The position numbers and the translations under genes were made by a program. Of a stretch of DNA of 64,000 bases, positions 45,364 through 53,653 are shown one piece after another (the first letter of the stretch is position 1; each line of letters opens with the position of its first letter). Source of the DNA: Vibrio comitans (GTDB lineage: Bacteria; Pseudomonadota; Gammaproteobacteria; Enterobacterales; Vibrionaceae); contig AP024866.1 in the NCBI GenBank assembly GCA_024346835.1, forward strand, positions 744,001 to 808,000, read 5' to 3'. The notes below the pieces were generated by a model that was not told where the DNA came from, did not search any database, and saw only the letters and a program-made list of their open reading frames with translations.

Positions 45364-46245
45364 CTATAACTCAATAAACTGTTCTACAAACCAACTCCCA
45401 GCAGGCCCCAGTGATGGAGACCAGGCTATTTCTATTGGCCATCTTGTTTGGTTGTCATCAAAATCCATTCTTAGTTCAACTATAGCATTGCTCTCTAAAA
45501 GTGGTTTAGAGAGCTGCTCTGGTAAAAGACAAAATCCAGCCCCTTGCAGCAGCAACGATCGTAACTGATAGAATCGTGAACAGTGAATCAGATTGGTGCT
45601 AAAGCGTAATGATTCCACGAGATCAGCATCAGCAAACCCTCCAACCTGAGGGATGAGTTGCACGTGTGTAAGAAGATCATGTCTTGAAAGCTCAGCTCGT
45701 TTTTGTGCCAGAGGATGTGATGGAATAACAACGAATCGCCAATTAATTTGCTCGATAAATTGTGATTCGTAACCAACACGATGGTGAAGTTTTGCTGGTG
45801 CGATGATGATGTCTGCACCATTAGGATCATTAGGCGCCAAGCCATGTATATCTTCCACATCCATCATATTAATTTTTAGCTCGGGGTATTGTGTTGATAA
45901 TTCTCCGATAGCTTTTGCGTGAGTGGGGGATAAGGTAAAGCCATAGGTGGCAATATTTAACTTTTCTTCTATGCCAGCTTGATATGCTTTCGCTCGTTTT
46001 TCCATTGCTTGAAGTCGTGGAGCCACTTCTAGGGCTTGTATATAAAGCGCTTTTCCAACATCGGTTAACTTGGGTGCTTTCCCTGCGGTACGTTGAAACA
46101 CAGAGATACCTAAGTCAATCTCCATGTTTTGTATTACTTGCGTTACGGCTGAGGCTGTGACATTTAAGCTGCGAGCTGCGGCAGAAAAAGAGCCATGTTC
46201 TACTATCGCGACTAGATATGTCAGCCGTTCAGGTGTAATCAGCAT
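45364..46245 (-). CDS. LysR-family transcriptional regulator
   Basis: A 293-residue regulator with an N-terminal winged helix-turn-helix (SFSAAARSLNVTASAVTQVIQNME, about residues 19-42) and a C-terminal effector-binding domain. It is convergent with barrel gene E and downstream of the acylase-family gene, with which it shares a strand but not an operon, as a terminator separates them. It is a candidate regulator of either neighbour. The effector cannot be told from sequence. Confidence 0.87.
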   Translation of the reverse strand: MLITPERLTYLVAIVEHGSFSAAARSLNVTASAVTQVIQNMEIDLGISVFQRTAGKAPKLTDVGKALYIQALEVAPRLQAMEKRAKAYQAGIEEKLNIATYGFTLSPTHAKAIGELSTQYPELKINMMDVEDIHGLAPNDPNGADIIIAPAKLHHRVGYESQFIEQINWRFVVIPSHPLAQKRAELSRHDLLTHVQLIPQVGGFADADLVESLRFSTNLIHCSRFYQLRSLLLQGAGFCLLPEQLSKPLLESNAIVELRMDFDDNQTRWPIEIAWSPSLGPAGSWFVEQFIEL

Positions 46246-46550
46246 TGAATCCCTTATTTAACCAATCCTTTGTGTATAAGGTTATTTTAGTTCGCAGCCA
46301 TATGAATACAATCGCAACTTGCTGCGGCAGGTCTCTTGCTTACATGTTTATTTAAGCTCAACTAGATTGATAGCAACCTTCGGTTCTATAAATAATTCAA
46401 AGTTGAAGTTGAATCTAGAGGGAGGGCGTAATGCTATTTTTGACAAAGTGGGTGGTTAGATTAACTATATAGATTCGACAAAAGGGGAGAGTGCCTGCTC
46501 TTTGTTGAGAAGATCATTTCTATTTGTCTAATGACGGGCGATAGAACAAG
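46246..46550. other. Intergenic stretch upstream of the second LysR gene
   Basis: It holds the LysR promoter region on the minus strand. A 13-codon frame at 46431-46472 on the plus strand has a very strong GAGGGAGGG site, but the product is too short to support. No repeat or RNA is recognised. Confidence 0.4.
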
Positions 46551-46577
46551 AAAAAAGGTGGCAATAAGGCCACCTTT
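46551..46577 (-). terminator. Terminator of the acylase-family gene
   Basis: AAAGGTGGC / GCCACCTTT stem; on the minus strand it ends in a run of six T. Confidence 0.9.
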
Positions 46578-46633
46578 AGGATTTGTTTGTTACTGATTTC
46601 ACGATAAGCATTTCGTGAGTAGGCAATGTTTCA

Positions 46634-47653
46634 TTATTTATTCTTTGGATGAATACCTAACATCGTAGTTTCGGGCTTGTTCAAATCGAACATAGAGAAG
46701 TCATAGGTTTCAGCTTCCCAAGTGTCGTAGCGGTCTAACGTCCACTCACCAGCATTTCGATCCGTATGTACTGTCCACAAAGTAGGAAATACGTTCGGGT
46801 TTTCTAGAGAATGATCTAGCTGTTCATATCCCGCGAATGTGCTGTGTGCTACAGCTTTCATCGCATTTTTTGCCGCTGTGTTGTCAGTTACGTTGCGAGC
46901 GTACATATCAGATAGAATCTCTTTTGCACGTAGGCGACGATCAATCGGGTGGATAGAACCGTCTGATTTTTTGCCATTTGCCGTAAATTCTAGGTGCACC
47001 GAAAATTCAGGGTTATTAGTCAGCGCATTCGCTTCGTTGCCACGGTATACCTTCAATTCACCTTTGACGAATTCGACGATAGCAACATCACCGGTTTTGT
47101 CTGCAAATTGGTAGTGTACTGGTGCTTGAGAACAGTGCCCATTGCTGTTTGGAAGGTTACAAATTTCAGCATCAACGATATCTACCTTTGAACCTTCAAT
47201 GGCATCTAATACTTCAGCCACAGTAGCAAAGTTGTCCGAAGCCCAGTTAGGAACCTCAAGAGCTGAGACATCGGGGGTGTCTGCGGTCCCCTCAGGAAAT
47301 GCAGTGTAATCACGACCTAAATATAGAATGCGAGCTTCTAAACCTGCTTCGTTCATCGCTTCTGCGACCACTCCATTACCCAGTGCTGTTGTTGATTCAA
47401 GAAATGAGTCTATTTTCAATGTTGCGTATTTTGAAGTACCCGCTTCAGGGTTTTGCGTTGCAGCGTATACCACTTTAGCGCCTTTACCTGTACCGATAAC
47501 AGCGGCCTCGTCATGACCAAACCAATCCATAGATCGAGAAGTGAGGGAAGCATTGCCATTGTTGTAGACTGCGGTTGTGCAAGCTGCAGCTGTACCAACA
47601 ATTGCAGTGGTTGCGGTAGTCGCTAATAGTAGTGCTAGGATAGATTTTTTCAT
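46634..47653 (-). CDS. Choloylglycine hydrolase/penicillin V acylase family hydrolase
   Basis: A 339-residue exported Ntn-hydrolase that cleaves linear amides. The signal peptide (1-24) ends exactly before Cys25, which becomes the N-terminal nucleophile after processing (AAA-CTTAVY). Other expected residues are Arg40 and Asp43 in SRSMDWF, and the Asn in LTNNPEF near 210. Gram-negative members of this family have been shown to cut penicillin V and long-chain acyl-homoserine lactones, so this may be a periplasmic quorum-quenching enzyme; that is inference. A perfect 19-base palindrome lies 73 bases upstream of the start. Confidence 0.85.
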   Translation of the reverse strand: MKKSILALLLATTATTAIVGTAAACTTAVYNNGNASLTSRSMDWFGHDEAAVIGTGKGAKVVYAATQNPEAGTSKYATLKIDSFLESTTALGNGVVAEAMNEAGLEARILYLGRDYTAFPEGTADTPDVSALEVPNWASDNFATVAEVLDAIEGSKVDIVDAEICNLPNSNGHCSQAPVHYQFADKTGDVAIVEFVKGELKVYRGNEANALTNNPEFSVHLEFTANGKKSDGSIHPIDRRLRAKEILSDMYARNVTDNTAAKNAMKAVAHSTFAGYEQLDHSLENPNVFPTLWTVHTDRNAGEWTLDRYDTWEAETYDFSMFDLNKPETTMLGIHPKNK

Positions 47654-47725
47654 TTTAATTACTCTTTGTTGCGTCAGAAAGTGAGTGAATATTACGCTGA
47701 CACAGGGAATGAGAGTAATTAACAG

Positions 47726-47744
47726 CTGTAAGTTTAACTTACAG
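47726..47744. promoter_or_regulatory. Perfect palindrome upstream of the acylase-family gene
   Basis: CTGTAAGTT-T-AACTTACAG: nine-base arms around one base. It lies in the promoter region and has no T run, so it is a strong operator candidate for an unknown dimeric regulator. Confidence 0.6.
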
Positions 47745-47760
47745 GTTGGGAGTGTTAAAC

Positions 47761-47793
47761 ATAAAGACCACCGGGTTATATGGTGGTCTTTAT
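47761..47793 (-). terminator. Terminator of cnoX
   Basis: A 12-bp perfect stem ATAAAGACCACC / GGTGGTCTTTAT between cnoX and the acylase gene, both on the minus strand. The T run is short, so strength is uncertain. Confidence 0.75.
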
Positions 47794-47828
47794 GTAGTTA
47801 AGTAGAAATACCTTAAGGCATTTCTAGT

Positions 47829-48683
47829 CTAGTAAAGAATTGAATAAAGCTGACGTCGGTATTGTTTGGCGGTCGTATTCTCTTGACCTAGTGCAGATAG
47901 TACATCCATAAAGGTCTTACGCATTTCACCGTCTAGTGCGCCGAGGTCTTTGGAGATAAAGGACCAAAGCAGTTCAAGGGCTTCATCGCTACGGTTTACT
48001 TCATGGTATTGCAGCGCTAATTCATTGGCGATTTTTGCATTTTGCGCATCACTTGCTAATTGCGCTTCTAGCGCTTGGATTTCTGGGCTATTGGCTGCTT
48101 GTGCATGCAGTTCTAATTTCGCCATTAGTCCCTTGTAATAGTTATCTTGATATTCCAAAGGAATGTGGGCTAGCACGGCTTCAGCTTCACTAAATTGTCC
48201 AGTAGCAAGCAGGCAATCGGCTTTGGCTAACTTTACTTCGCCTTTGTTTTGCAACTCTTCTGGCAAAGAGGTGAACAACACTAATGCTTCAGAGTATTTC
48301 TGCTCTGACATCAAGCTCAAAGCTTTTTGTAGGTTGAGTTCATCTTGGCTTGGAAGGTGCTTTTGTAGCATAGCCTCAATGGCTTGAATTGGCTGCGGCC
48401 CACCTAACCCATCAATGGCTTGGCCCTGACTAAACAGAGCAATAGTCGGTAGTGCCTGAATGCCAAATTGCCCAGCAATTTGTTGCTCTTGCTCGCAATT
48501 GAGCAAAGCTAGGGTGAATGCCCCTGCGTATTGTTGAGCGAGTTGCTGGATTTGAGGAACAAGATCAGCGCTTTCCTGACTCATCGGTGCCCAAAAGTAA
48601 ACCACAACGGGTGTGTTCATTGAGCCTTCCAAGATTTGTTGGAAGTTTTGTTGGTTCATTTCGACGATGAATTCTGATTGCAT
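47829..48683 (-). CDS. cnoX: Thioredoxin-like co-chaperone CnoX (YbbN)
   Basis: A 284-residue protein with an N-terminal thioredoxin fold (about 5-110) and C-terminal TPR-like helices. In E. coli CnoX holds unfolding proteins and hands them to GroEL or DnaK. The thioredoxin site reads WAPMSQES, with no cysteine at either CXXC position, so it cannot do redox chemistry there. The start ATG has an AGGGA site. It marks the right edge of the accessory region; in E. coli ybbN lies close to qmcA. Confidence 0.9.
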   Translation of the reverse strand: MQSEFIVEMNQQNFQQILEGSMNTPVVVYFWAPMSQESADLVPQIQQLAQQYAGAFTLALLNCEQEQQIAGQFGIQALPTIALFSQGQAIDGLGGPQPIQAIEAMLQKHLPSQDELNLQKALSLMSEQKYSEALVLFTSLPEELQNKGEVKLAKADCLLATGQFSEAEAVLAHIPLEYQDNYYKGLMAKLELHAQAANSPEIQALEAQLASDAQNAKIANELALQYHEVNRSDEALELLWSFISKDLGALDGEMRKTFMDVLSALGQENTTAKQYRRQLYSILY

Positions 48684-48774
48684 GTATGTGTCCCTAGACT
48701 AATGATGAGTATGCATAACAATATCTTATAGATTGGGTTACTTTAGGCAATCTCAAGGTGTTCGTTTATGAAAA

Positions 48775-48832
48775 CCAAAAAACTCAGGCCATTCTCGCTA
48801 ATCTCATTCATTAACGGAGTGAACCTGAGTTT
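48775..48832 (-). terminator. Terminator of the 21-residue peptide gene
   Basis: On the minus strand AAACTCAGG pairs with CCTGAGTTT around a long (35-base) loop and is followed by TTT. The long loop is unusual and may itself fold. Confidence 0.65.
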
Positions 48833-48856
48833 CTGTAGGCTTGGTTAGTGTAAGGG

Positions 48857-48922
48857 TTAAAATAGCACTAAAACAAGAACCACAACCCCTACGCTTAACC
48901 AGTTGAGTTTGTTTAAAGACAT
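48857..48922 (-). CDS. Predicted 21-residue single-helix membrane peptide
   Basis: A short frame starting MSLNKLNWLSVG and ending in an unbroken Val/Leu run (VVVLVLVLF), so it is a single transmembrane helix with a short polar N-terminus. AGAGGA lies five bases before the ATG, and a terminator follows 24 bases after the stop, so it looks like its own short transcription unit between cnoX and the oxidoreductase gene. I do not recognise the family. Small proteins of this form often bind larger membrane complexes. Confidence 0.55.
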   Translation of the reverse strand: MSLNKLNWLSVGVVVLVLVLF

Positions 48923-49031
48923 GCTGTCCTCTGAAACGTAAACACGATTAATCGTAACAGGTTGTATTTTGCACACCTTATATTACAAATTTATGGCGAA
49001 ATGGCGATTTCGTAAAAATATTTGTAAAAAG

Positions 49032-49940
49032 TTAGTGTGACAGAATTTGCGACAGGGCCGGTTGAACCCTTGAGTAATTGAAAGTGAAGCCCATTTCAGT
49101 AAGTCGCTTTGGCTTGGCTTTGACACTGTCAAACAATAAACAACTGGATTCACCTAACGCCAATTGCATGGCAAATTTAGGTGTAAATAAGAAGTGGGGT
49201 CTTGAAAGCGTCTTGGCTAACGTTTGACTAAATTCTTTGTTGGTGACAGGGTGTGGTGCCACCATATTGAAAACACCAGAGCAGATGTGAGTGTCGAGTA
49301 GAAACTGAATTGCTCTCACCATATCTTGAATATGAATCCACGGCATATATTGCTGACCTGCGCCCAATGGGCCACCTAATCCAAGCTTATAAGGCAGCAG
49401 CATCTTTTCTAGTGCGCCCCCGTTTTTACCCAAAACGATTCCTGTTCGAAGTAGCACGACCCTGGTCTGCTCACTGTGGGCTTGATTGGCAATATCTTCC
49501 CACTCCTGACATACGTAGTGTGGAAAACCATTGGGCTTGTAAGGCGTTTCTTCGTCAACGCGAATTTGATTTTGATCCCCGTAAATACCGACAGCAGAGC
49601 CACTGATAAACACCTTAGGCGGATTTGATGACTTTTTGATGAGTTCGACGATTTGTCGGGTGATATTCCAACGACTGTCACAGATGCGCTTCTTTTGTGC
49701 GTCAGACCAACGCTTATTTACAATGGGCTCTCCAGCCAGATTTATCACAGCATCGAAGTCAGAAAGGTCTTGCAGGTGCTCAAGAGACTGCACAAAGTGT
49801 AAGCAATTGGGGTTTACATGCTTCAATTGCTCTGCAGCGTTGCCACTGTCACGAGTCAAGATAGTCATTTGATGAGGGATGAGTTGCTTGACCAATGCGC
49901 GACCAATAAACCCCGTACCACCAGTAATCAATATGTGCAT
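49032..49940 (-). CDS. yfcH: TIGR01777 family NAD(P)-dependent oxidoreductase (YfcH)
   Basis: A 302-residue short-chain dehydrogenase/epimerase-like protein. The nucleotide-binding motif GGTGFIG is at residues 8-14, followed by the family's NLAGEPI and RWSDAQKK segments and a C-terminal helical domain ending in GFTFNYSRVQPAL. The substrate is not known. ATG at 49940 (with GGAGC upstream) is preferred to one 21 bases earlier because it begins the Rossmann strand directly. It is divergent from the DUF1538 operon. Confidence 0.85.
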   Translation of the reverse strand: MHILITGGTGFIGRALVKQLIPHQMTILTRDSGNAAEQLKHVNPNCLHFVQSLEHLQDLSDFDAVINLAGEPIVNKRWSDAQKKRICDSRWNITRQIVELIKKSSNPPKVFISGSAVGIYGDQNQIRVDEETPYKPNGFPHYVCQEWEDIANQAHSEQTRVVLLRTGIVLGKNGGALEKMLLPYKLGLGGPLGAGQQYMPWIHIQDMVRAIQFLLDTHICSGVFNMVAPHPVTNKEFSQTLAKTLSRPHFLFTPKFAMQLALGESSCLLFDSVKAKPKRLTEMGFTFNYSRVQPALSQILSH

Positions 49941-50141
49941 ACCTGCTCCAAGTAGAGTCATTGCGAGACAATATTATCAACTTTATGTGCCTATCCAGCG
50001 TAAAGCTGAAAGAGCCTATAATTATAGACGTTACATTTCGAGCCTCACGTCACACCTAGGCCACGGATAATTGACCATAGTTAATCTATAAGACTAACAC
50101 ACGGTTTAACTTCTTTAATACGTAAGGAATAACAGAAGCAG

Positions 50142-50867
50142 ATGAATGCCTTCCTACGATCTTTCATCGACAGTGCAAAAGATCTGACGCCCATCGTTTT
50201 GGTGGTGGCATTTTTTCAGCTAATTATTCTGCAGCAACCCCTCCCGCATTTCTTCACTATTTTATTTGGTATGTTGCTGGTGGTACTCGGGCTCACTTTA
50301 TTTGTACTAGGGCTCAATATGGGGCTGTTTCCCATCGGGGAGTCGATGGCTCAGGCGTTTGCACGCAAGGGTAGTGTGGCGTGGCTGATATTCTTTTCTT
50401 TTTGTCTTGGTTTTGGCACAACCATCGCTGAACCTGCGCTCACTGCTGTGGCAATGGAGGCCGCAGAGGTCGCAGCGAAAGAGGGGGTGATCGCGCTTGA
50501 CCATGAAAGTATGGAAGATTACACCTTTCATCTTAGGTTGACCGTTGCGCTGTCGGTTGGTTGTGCCTTGGTGTTAGGGGTGTATCGAATTCTCAAGGGC
50601 TGGCCAATCCATATCTTAATCATTAGTGGTTACTTGGTAGTGGTTTCCCTGACCTTTTTTGCCCCGCAAAGCATCATTGGAATTGCTTATGATTCTGGTG
50701 GTGTGACTACCTCGACAATAACAGTTCCATTAGTTACCGCATTAGGCGTTGGATTGGCTTCTTCTATTAAGGGCCGAAATCCAATGGTTGATGGCTTTGG
50801 GCTGATTGCATTTGCTTCGTTGATGCCGATGATCTTCGTACTCTTGTATGGAATGTGGCTGTCATGA
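50142..50867 (+). CDS. DUF1538 membrane protein, first of a pair
   Basis: A 241-residue inner-membrane protein with about seven helices. Two blocks characterise DUF1538: [14 protein letters not shown] (about residues 93-106) and [21 protein letters not shown] (about 185-205). Polar and charged residues inside these membrane blocks suggest a transport pathway. The second DUF1538 gene begins in ATGA overlap with its stop, so the two are coupled and may form a heterodimer. The substrate is unknown. Confidence 0.85.
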   Translation: MNAFLRSFIDSAKDLTPIVLVVAFFQLIILQQPLPHFFTILFGMLLVVLGLTLFVLGLNMGLFPIGESMAQAFARKGSVAWLIFFSFCLGFGTTIAEPALTAVAMEAAEVAAKEGVIALDHESMEDYTFHLRLTVALSVGCALVLGVYRILKGWPIHILIISGYLVVVSLTFFAPQSIIGIAYDSGGVTTSTITVPLVTALGVGLASSIKGRNPMVDGFGLIAFASLMPMIFVLLYGMWLS

Positions 50868-51658
50868 TTACTCTATCTCATACCGTTGAAGTGTTTGCCT
50901 CCACGGTCATGGATGTCTTTCCTATTGGCGTGATCTTGTTTGGCTTTCAGGTGGCGGTTCTGCGCAGACCCATTCGAAATTTACCTTCAGTATTGCTTGG
51001 CTTCGTATTAGTGATTGTTGGATTGGCGCTGTTTTTGATTGGATTAGAAGCTGCGCTATTTCCATTAGGGGAAACCATGGCCATGCAGTTGACCATGCCA
51101 GAGTTCCTAAAAGAGATGCGCTTGTCTGAGTCTGGGTTACTGCATTGGTTTGATTATTACTGGGTGTATCTGTTTGCTTTTTGTATCGGTTTTAGTACCA
51201 CCATAGCCGAGCCATCGTTGATAGCGGTGGCCATTAAAGCAAATCAGGTATCAGGCGGTAGTATTAAGGTGAATGGACTGCGCTTGGCGGTAGCGTTAGG
51301 TGTCGCGATTGGCATTACATTAGGGTGTTATCGCATCGTTGCTGGCGATCCTATTCACTATTACATCATAGTGGGTTATCTGATTGTTATCGTGCAAACC
51401 TACTTCTCTCCAGCAATGATCATTCCCCTTGCCTATGACAGTGGAGGAGTGACGACATCCACCGTTACAGTGCCCATAGTAACGGCGCTAGGTTTAGGGC
51501 TTGCCTCGACCGTGCCAGGCCGAAGTCCACTAATTGATGGTTTTGGTCTCATCGCCTTTGCCAGTCTATTCCCAATTATTACCGTAATGGGTTATGCGCA
51601 GATTACACGCTGGTTGAACCAGCGCCATCCTATTAAGGAGGATTCCAATGCGATTTAA
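50864..51658 (+). CDS. DUF1538 membrane protein, second of a pair
   Basis: A 264-residue paralogue of the preceding protein with the same two blocks ([14 protein letters not shown] and [21 protein letters not shown]), and a longer loop at about 70-90. ATG at 50864 overlaps the previous stop (ATGA) and is preferred to the ATG at 50855. Its own 3' end overlaps the start of the PII-like gene by 11 bases. The tight packing of four genes points to one membrane system with two soluble regulators. Confidence 0.85.
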   Translation: MITLSHTVEVFASTVMDVFPIGVILFGFQVAVLRRPIRNLPSVLLGFVLVIVGLALFLIGLEAALFPLGETMAMQLTMPEFLKEMRLSESGLLHWFDYYWVYLFAFCIGFSTTIAEPSLIAVAIKANQVSGGSIKVNGLRLAVALGVAIGITLGCYRIVAGDPIHYYIIVGYLIVIVQTYFSPAMIIPLAYDSGGVTTSTVTVPIVTALGLGLASTVPGRSPLIDGFGLIAFASLFPIITVMGYAQITRWLNQRHPIKEDSNAI

Positions 51659-51998
51659 ATTGATACTAGCTTTTGTAGAGGATGTTCGAACGGATGCTGT
51701 GCTTGATGCCGCAAGGTCTGCTGGCGCAACCGGTGCAACCGTGATCAGTAACGCTCGAGGTGAAGGATTGAATCAAAAGCGTACCTTTTTAGGTCTGACG
51801 CTAGAGGTTCAAAAGGATGTATTGTTATTTGTGGTCGAAGAGCACTTGTCGCGCCGTATCTTAGAGAAAATCAGCGATATTGGCGAATTCGACCAAGAAT
51901 CAGGACAGGGTATCGCAGTACAGATTGATGTAGAGGATGCCGTTGGAGTCGCCCATCAGGTTGAGACTCTAACCAAGATAGTAGAGAGGGAACTATGA
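51648..51998 (+). CDS. PII-family (GlnB/GlnK-like) signalling protein
   Basis: A 116-residue cytoplasmic protein of the PII superfamily: strand-helix start ([27 protein letters not shown]), a loop with ARGEGLNQKRTFLG in the T-loop position, and the second half EHLSRRILEKI. It lacks the conserved uridylylated tyrosine context of GlnB, so it is a divergent PII-like type. PII proteins bind adenine nucleotides and often plug or gate membrane transporters, as GlnK does AmtB. Position after two membrane genes suggests that role here. GGAGG precedes the ATG. Confidence 0.85.
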   Translation: MRFKLILAFVEDVRTDAVLDAARSAGATGATVISNARGEGLNQKRTFLGLTLEVQKDVLLFVVEEHLSRRILEKISDIGEFDQESGQGIAVQIDVEDAVGVAHQVETLTKIVEREL

Positions 51999-51999
51999 T

Positions 52000-52410
52000 A
52001 TGAAGAGTCATACCAGTCGCAGAGTAAAAGATGTCATGTCAGCAACTTATGCCATTGTTGATGGCTTAATGACGGTTCAGGAGGCAATCGGTATCGCTCG
52101 TGAAAACGAGGTTAAAGCACTGATCGTGAATAAACGCCATGACGATGATGAATATGGTTTGGTGTTGATGAATGACATTGCCAAGAAAGTGTTGGCTCAG
52201 AACCGTTCACCCGCTCGAACCAATGTGTATGAGATAATGAGTAAACCTGCGTTGTGCGTATCGCCAGATATGAACGTGAAATACTGCGCACGATTGTTTG
52301 AACGATTTGGTATTAGTCGGGCCCCGGTTGTTTTAGATGGTAATGTGCTTGGTATGGTGAGCTATAACAATATTGTTGTGAAAGGGATGGTGTTAGATTC
52401 TGAATTATAA
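52000..52410 (+). CDS. CBS-domain pair protein
   Basis: A 136-residue protein consisting of two CBS motifs (about residues 8-65 and 75-132), a fold that binds adenine nucleotides or S-adenosylmethionine. It starts two bases after the PII-like stop. It would be a second adenylate sensor for the membrane pair, so the operon may be controlled by the energy state. No enzymatic domain is attached. Confidence 0.87.
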   Translation: MKSHTSRRVKDVMSATYAIVDGLMTVQEAIGIARENEVKALIVNKRHDDDEYGLVLMNDIAKKVLAQNRSPARTNVYEIMSKPALCVSPDMNVKYCARLFERFGISRAPVVLDGNVLGMVSYNNIVVKGMVLDSEL

Positions 52411-52528
52411 CCAGTCGGCAATAAGAGTGGAGTAACAGCTGTTTACCAACTTCAGACGCTACCCTCTGGAGAAAAACAGAGGGCATTGTTACACTCTCGG
52501 CAAACGTAAGACGATAGAGTAATTCAAT

Positions 52529-53074
52529 ATGAAACTGTTTTTTGCTTCTGATTTGCATGGCTGCCTAGCCTCAACTAAAAAAGCTGTCGAAGCTTATCAA
52601 GCCTCTGGTGCGAAGCACTTTATCTTGCTTGGCGATATCCTAAACCATGGGCCAAGAAATCCAGTGCCAGAAGCCTATGCTCCAGCGCAGGTAGCGGAAC
52701 TTCTAAATGAATACAAAGACGACATTATTTCGGTAAGAGGTAACTGCGATAGTGAAGTGGACCAGATGCTACTGGATTTCCCTGTACTGAGTGATTTTGC
52801 CATTGTGTTACTAGAAAGCGGCAAGCGATTATTCTTAACTCATGGTCACTTGTACAATCAAGATAGATTGCCACCACTTAAAGCGGGTGATGTATTAGCC
52901 CATGGGCATACGCATCTACCTGTCGCTGCATCGATGGGAGACTACGTCTTGTTTAACCCAGGCTCTGTAACCCTGCCTAAAGGCGGTAATGTAGCAAGCT
53001 ACGGGCTACTTGAAGATAATAAACTGAGTGTTGTCAGTTTTGATGGAAATGTGTTGGCAGAAACGCAGATTTAA
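52529..53074 (+). CDS. yfcE: Phosphodiesterase YfcE
   Basis: A 181-residue metallophosphoesterase of the MJ0936/YfcE type. Metal ligands are in SDLHG (residues 7-11), GDILNHGPRN, RGNCD, THGH and GHTH, all in order. E. coli YfcE cleaves model phosphodiesters; the physiological substrate is not known. It is 118 bases after the CBS gene, so it probably has its own promoter. Confidence 0.92.
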   Translation: MKLFFASDLHGCLASTKKAVEAYQASGAKHFILLGDILNHGPRNPVPEAYAPAQVAELLNEYKDDIISVRGNCDSEVDQMLLDFPVLSDFAIVLLESGKRLFLTHGHLYNQDRLPPLKAGDVLAHGHTHLPVAASMGDYVLFNPGSVTLPKGGNVASYGLLEDNKLSVVSFDGNVLAETQI

Positions 53075-53093
53075 ACGATAGCGAATAGAAATA

Positions 53094-53118
53094 AAAAAGG
53101 AGGCTTAGCCTCCTTTTT
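53094..53118. terminator. Bidirectional terminator between yfcE and toxS
   Basis: AAAAAGGAGGC / GCCTCCTTTTT stem with a three-base loop between convergent genes. Confidence 0.93.
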
Positions 53119-53128
53119 CTATTTTAAC

Positions 53129-53653
53129 TTACAGTGATGGAGTCGATACCAATACTCGAGAGCCGTGCCCTAGGCTGGTCAACAAGATTGAATTGTCATC
53201 GATGATATCCACACGTCGGCTTTGCTGAGCATCGGTGATGAACAGTTGCTTGATCACTCTAAGCTGAGATTCAGTGAAGTCCTTGCTATCGATAGCAGAA
53301 GAATCTTTAAACTCTTTTGGATCGATAAGCAGATAGTTGTCACTCAATTGCCATACGCCGGATTCCGTAATGTTCATGGTGAATGACACCACATCGACGT
53401 CGTTGAACAACTGAATACGTGATGCGCGGATATAGTCACCATTAGGTAGGTATTTCACATTAGACATAATGTGAACCTTATTAAGAGGACCAATGCTATC
53501 GTCAGCTAGATCAGAATAAACAAACGTATCAAGGTTTGTTTGCCACTCACGAGAGGTCAACACTTGTTCGATCTTGACATCACTACCCCAGTACAACCAA
53601 CCACTGAATACGACAGAGATCACTAATAGAATTGATGCTACACGTTGGTTCAT
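53129..53653 (-). CDS. toxS: Transmembrane regulatory protein ToxS
   Basis: A 174-residue inner-membrane protein with one N-terminal helix (residues 5-22) and a periplasmic domain. ToxS binds and stabilises the periplasmic part of ToxR. Its ATG overlaps the toxR stop by one base (TAATG). Sequence and position match the vibrio toxRS operon. Confidence 0.93.
   Translation of the reverse strand: MNQRVASILLVISVVFSGWLYWGSDVKIEQVLTSREWQTNLDTFVYSDLADDSIGPLNKVHIMSNVKYLPNGDYIRASRIQLFNDVDVVSFTMNITESGVWQLSDNYLLIDPKEFKDSSAIDSKDFTESQLRVIKQLFITDAQQSRRVDIIDDNSILLTSLGHGSRVLVSTPSL

Noticed and set aside
46431..46472. Thirteen-codon frame with a very strong ribosome-binding site
   Set aside because: It is too short to judge as a gene and has no conserved context; the site may be chance in a purine-rich stretch.
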